From assembly GCA_964558465.1 (NCBI GenBank), contig CAZLEF010000095.1:1-27207 (forward strand): 27,207 bases of DNA. The letters run 5' to 3'. Both the position numbers and the translations under genes were made by a program. The notes under the pieces were generated by a model, which saw only the letters and a program-made list of their open reading frames with translations, was not told the origin of the DNA and ran no database searches. This DNA comes from JACJYC01 sp964558465. Lineage in GTDB: Bacteria > Bacteroidota > Bacteroidia > Chitinophagales > Saprospiraceae. Shown piece after piece: positions 25,583-27,207 of this stretch (position 1 is its first letter; every line of letters begins with the position of its first letter).

Positions 25583-26032
25583 ATGCATTTCGAAGTACAA
25601 TTTTATCCATTTACAATCAGCACTGACCCGGACAAACTGGATGTCCGGCTGGTTCACGATTACCTTTCCAACCATTCCTATTGGGCAGCCGGCATACCGC
25701 TGGAAACCGTAGAAAGATCCGTCCGGAATTCACTTTGTTTTGGACTGTACTACGAAAGCGGCCAGATCGGATTTGCAAGGGTCGTCACCGATTTTGCCAC
25801 CTTTGCCTATCTTGCAGATGTTTTTGTAATGGCGGCTTTCAGGGGGCAGGGCCTGTCCAAACGGATGATGGAATCCATCATCGCTCATCCCGGGCTGCAG
25901 GGCTTGCGGCGCTGGATGCTGGCCACTGCCGACGCCCACGGTTTGTACAAACAATACGGTTTTACGCCATTAGGCATACCGGAGCGATGGATGGAAAAAC
26001 ACCATCCGGATGTATATAAAAAAATCCAATAA
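25583..26032 (+). CDS. GNAT family N-acetyltransferase
   Basis: This encodes 149 residues of a single GNAT domain, which transfers an acetyl group from acetyl-CoA to an amine. The acetyl-CoA loop is RGQGLS (residues 87-92) in VFVMAAFRGQGLSKRMM, preceded by the beta-4 strand YLADVFV. The C-terminal signature HGLYKQYGFTPLG is typical of this fold. Arg/Gln and Gly positions of the Q/RxxGxG/A motif are intact. Substrate is unknown. The start is three bases after the small membrane gene, and the stop is one base before the ATG of the lipoprotein gene, which suggests one transcript. Confidence 0.93.
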   Translation: MHFEVQFYPFTISTDPDKLDVRLVHDYLSNHSYWAAGIPLETVERSVRNSLCFGLYYESGQIGFARVVTDFATFAYLADVFVMAAFRGQGLSKRMMESIIAHPGLQGLRRWMLATADAHGLYKQYGFTPLGIPERWMEKHHPDVYKKIQ

Positions 26033-26033
26033 A

Positions 26034-26543
26034 ATGATAAAATACCCGACATTTCTGATCATGCTGGCCTGCGCGGTTACGGCGTGCAACCAACCTGCTC
26101 CCGCCCCGGCGGAGGAAAAAACAGATCTATATTCCGTCATTTCTGAAAATACGGCCTACGATTCCGTATTGGCAAAAAAACTGGGCGCCGACGACTATGG
26201 GATGAAAACCTACGTCATGGCATTCCTGAAAAAAGGTCCGAACAGAAGCTTGGATTCATTGGCCGCCGCCGATTTGCAAACGGCGCATCTGAAAAATATT
26301 TTTGCCATGGCGGATGCCGGGAAATTGATAGTGGCAGGCCCTTTTGCAGATGATGGAGAGATCCGAGGTATCTATATTTTCGACGTCCCGACCGTTGAAG
26401 AAGCCCGGCAATTGACCGCCACCGACCCTGCGATCCAGGCAGGCAGCCTGGAAATGGAATTGCATCCCTGGTACGGTTCGGCGGCATTAATGCTGACCAC
26501 ACCGCTCAGCAAAAGTGTCACAAAGCAAAGCATCCTGGAATAA
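26034..26543 (+). CDS. YCII-domain lipoprotein
   Basis: This encodes 169 residues from the ATG at 26034, which opens a lipoprotein signal (MIKYPTFLIMLACAVTAC, Cys18). An upstream in-frame ATG at 26010 lies inside the GNAT gene and is rejected. Residues about 60-150 match the YCII/YciI fold: TYVMAFLKKGPNRS, LKNIFAMADAGKLIVAGPF, GIYIFDVPTVEEARQLTATDPA and MELHPWYG. YCII proteins are small ferredoxin-like domains, some with suspected catalytic His/Asp; here the DP of TATDPA and the His in LHPWYG are present. An exported, lipid-anchored version is less usual than the cytoplasmic one. Function is not established. Confidence 0.88.
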   Translation: MIKYPTFLIMLACAVTACNQPAPAPAEEKTDLYSVISENTAYDSVLAKKLGADDYGMKTYVMAFLKKGPNRSLDSLAAADLQTAHLKNIFAMADAGKLIVAGPFADDGEIRGIYIFDVPTVEEARQLTATDPAIQAGSLEMELHPWYGSAALMLTTPLSKSVTKQSILE

Positions 26544-26581
26544 TCTTTTGCCGCCATCCGTCGTTTAAGATTATTTCACGA

Positions 26582-27073
26582 ATGAAAAGCACCAGTATGA
26601 ATTTTCACAAATCCATGCTGCCTTTCCTGGCGGCCTTCTTATTGGTTTTTTCCATGCAGGCCCAAAGGCGTGCCGGCGGAGTAGGAATCGGCGCTCAATT
26701 CGGTTCACCTACAGGGCTGACGCTTAAAGTTTACAACCCTTCCAAGCTCAGCCTCGATATCCTGGCCGCCTGGGACCTGGACGACTTCTTTTTTGTGAAT
26801 GTCCATGGCCTGATCGAAAAACCCCTGGGCTCGGATCCCAAATTCAATTACTTTTACGGCCCCGGTATTTTTGCCGGGTTTCGGGACAGATACCCGGACA
26901 ACCGGCGCTTTGACGAAGGTGATTTCTCCGCAGGCATCAGCGGCGCCCTGGGGCTGAACGCCCTCCTCGGGCAACTGGAACTTTACCTCCAGATCACCCC
27001 CAGGCTGCAACTGATCGATGAAACCGACGGAGAGATGGGGGGAGGGTTTGGAATCAGGTTCTATTTTCCTTAG
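26582..27073 (+). CDS. Small outer-membrane beta-barrel protein
   Basis: This encodes 163 residues from the ATG at 26582; the ATG at 26597 (MNFHKSMLPFLAAFLL) is an equally good start for the signal peptide, which ends near MQAQ. The mature protein begins GGVGIGAQFGSPTGLTLKVY and shows alternating strands (LDILAAWDLDDFFFVNVHGL, YFYGPGIFAGFR, LELYLQITPRLQLI, GGGFGIRFYFP). Its terminal Phe-Tyr-Phe-Pro fits a barrel C-terminus. It is similar in size and layout to the barrel at 7725-8216. The 38-base gap from the lipoprotein gene leaves cotranscription possible. Confidence 0.85.
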   Translation: MKSTSMNFHKSMLPFLAAFLLVFSMQAQRRAGGVGIGAQFGSPTGLTLKVYNPSKLSLDILAAWDLDDFFFVNVHGLIEKPLGSDPKFNYFYGPGIFAGFRDRYPDNRRFDEGDFSAGISGALGLNALLGQLELYLQITPRLQLIDETDGEMGGGFGIRFYFP

Positions 27074-27207
27074 GAATCAATCGGATCAATCCAATCAGTT
27101 TGTTGATGCGTTGATTTGTTGATTTGTTGATGCGAGGATTCGAATCAATCGAATCAATCCAATCAGTTTGTTGATGCGTTGATTTGTTGATTTGTTGATG
27201 CGAGGAT
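27074..27207. repeat. 68-bp tandem repeat, nearly two copies, running off the window
   Basis: The unit at 27074-27141 is repeated at 27142-27207 with one mismatch (G/A at unit position 11), the second copy cut by the window end. Each unit has an AATCAATC-rich left part (GAATCAATCG) and a TTGAT/TTGTTGATGCG-rich right part, itself made of short internal repeats. It starts directly after the stop of the small barrel gene. The left part shares its 9-mer with the array at 1-54 (GAACCAATC versus GAATCAATC). Confidence 0.9.

Noticed and set aside
27074..27207. CRISPR array
   Set aside because: The two units are adjacent 68-bp copies with no unique spacers, and no cas genes are near.

Overview
The window looks like part of the chromosome of a Bacteroidota bacterium, probably a Saprospiraceae-type (Lewinella/Haliscomenobacter-like) lineage. 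The evidence is type IX secretion system (T9SS) sorting domains of both kinds (CHU_C-type and type A), a choice-of-anchor L protein, a gingipain-like C25 protease of PorU2 type, a Bacteroidota-type leucyl-tRNA synthetase, and promoters of the Bacteroidota form (TTG or TTTG, 20-base spacer, TAnnTTTG). There are no phage, plasmid, CRISPR, rRNA or tRNA signatures. The genes look chromosomal, and the intergenic gaps carry many short tandem or palindromic repeats.

Layout. 1-54: 9-bp tandem repeat. 66-2744 (-): large secreted choice-of-anchor L protein with a CHU_C sorting tail. 2745-3219: divergent spacer with a good promoter and a structured leader. 3220-7656 (+): 1478-residue secreted protein made of twelve copies of a ~112-residue module plus a type A sorting tail. 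7668-7705: long hairpin between convergent genes. 7725-9401 (-): small outer-membrane barrel, membrane-anchored coiled-coil protein and an exported protein of unknown function. 9736-13858 (+): leuS and an SGNH hydrolase. 13916-14887 (+): a probable DUF6929-like lipoprotein. 14881-14968: three copies of a short palindrome placed at the facing stop codons. 14972-20051 (-): coaX, an outer-membrane protein and two paralogous TPR proteins, read in the order coaX, barrel, TPR 1, TPR 2. 20171-20271: intergenic repeats. 20336-25321 (+): PorU2-like C25 protease. 25331-26543 (+): small membrane protein, GNAT acetyltransferase and YCII-domain lipoprotein, tightly packed. 26582-27073 (+): second small barrel. 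27074-27207: 68-bp tandem repeat running off the window end.

How the genes fit together. Most products are exported or sit in the envelope: two T9SS cargo proteins with different sorting tails, a candidate T9SS-associated protease, three outer-membrane barrels, and several lipoproteins or anchored proteins. Cytoplasmic housekeeping is limited to leuS, coaX and the GNAT protein. The coaX-barrel-TPR cluster overlaps or abuts gene to gene and looks like one transcription unit, with a hairpin before the last TPR gene. The least explained items are the twelve-module protein, the stop-codon-associated palindromes, and the palindrome that overlaps a predicted promoter giving an almost leaderless lipoprotein mRNA.
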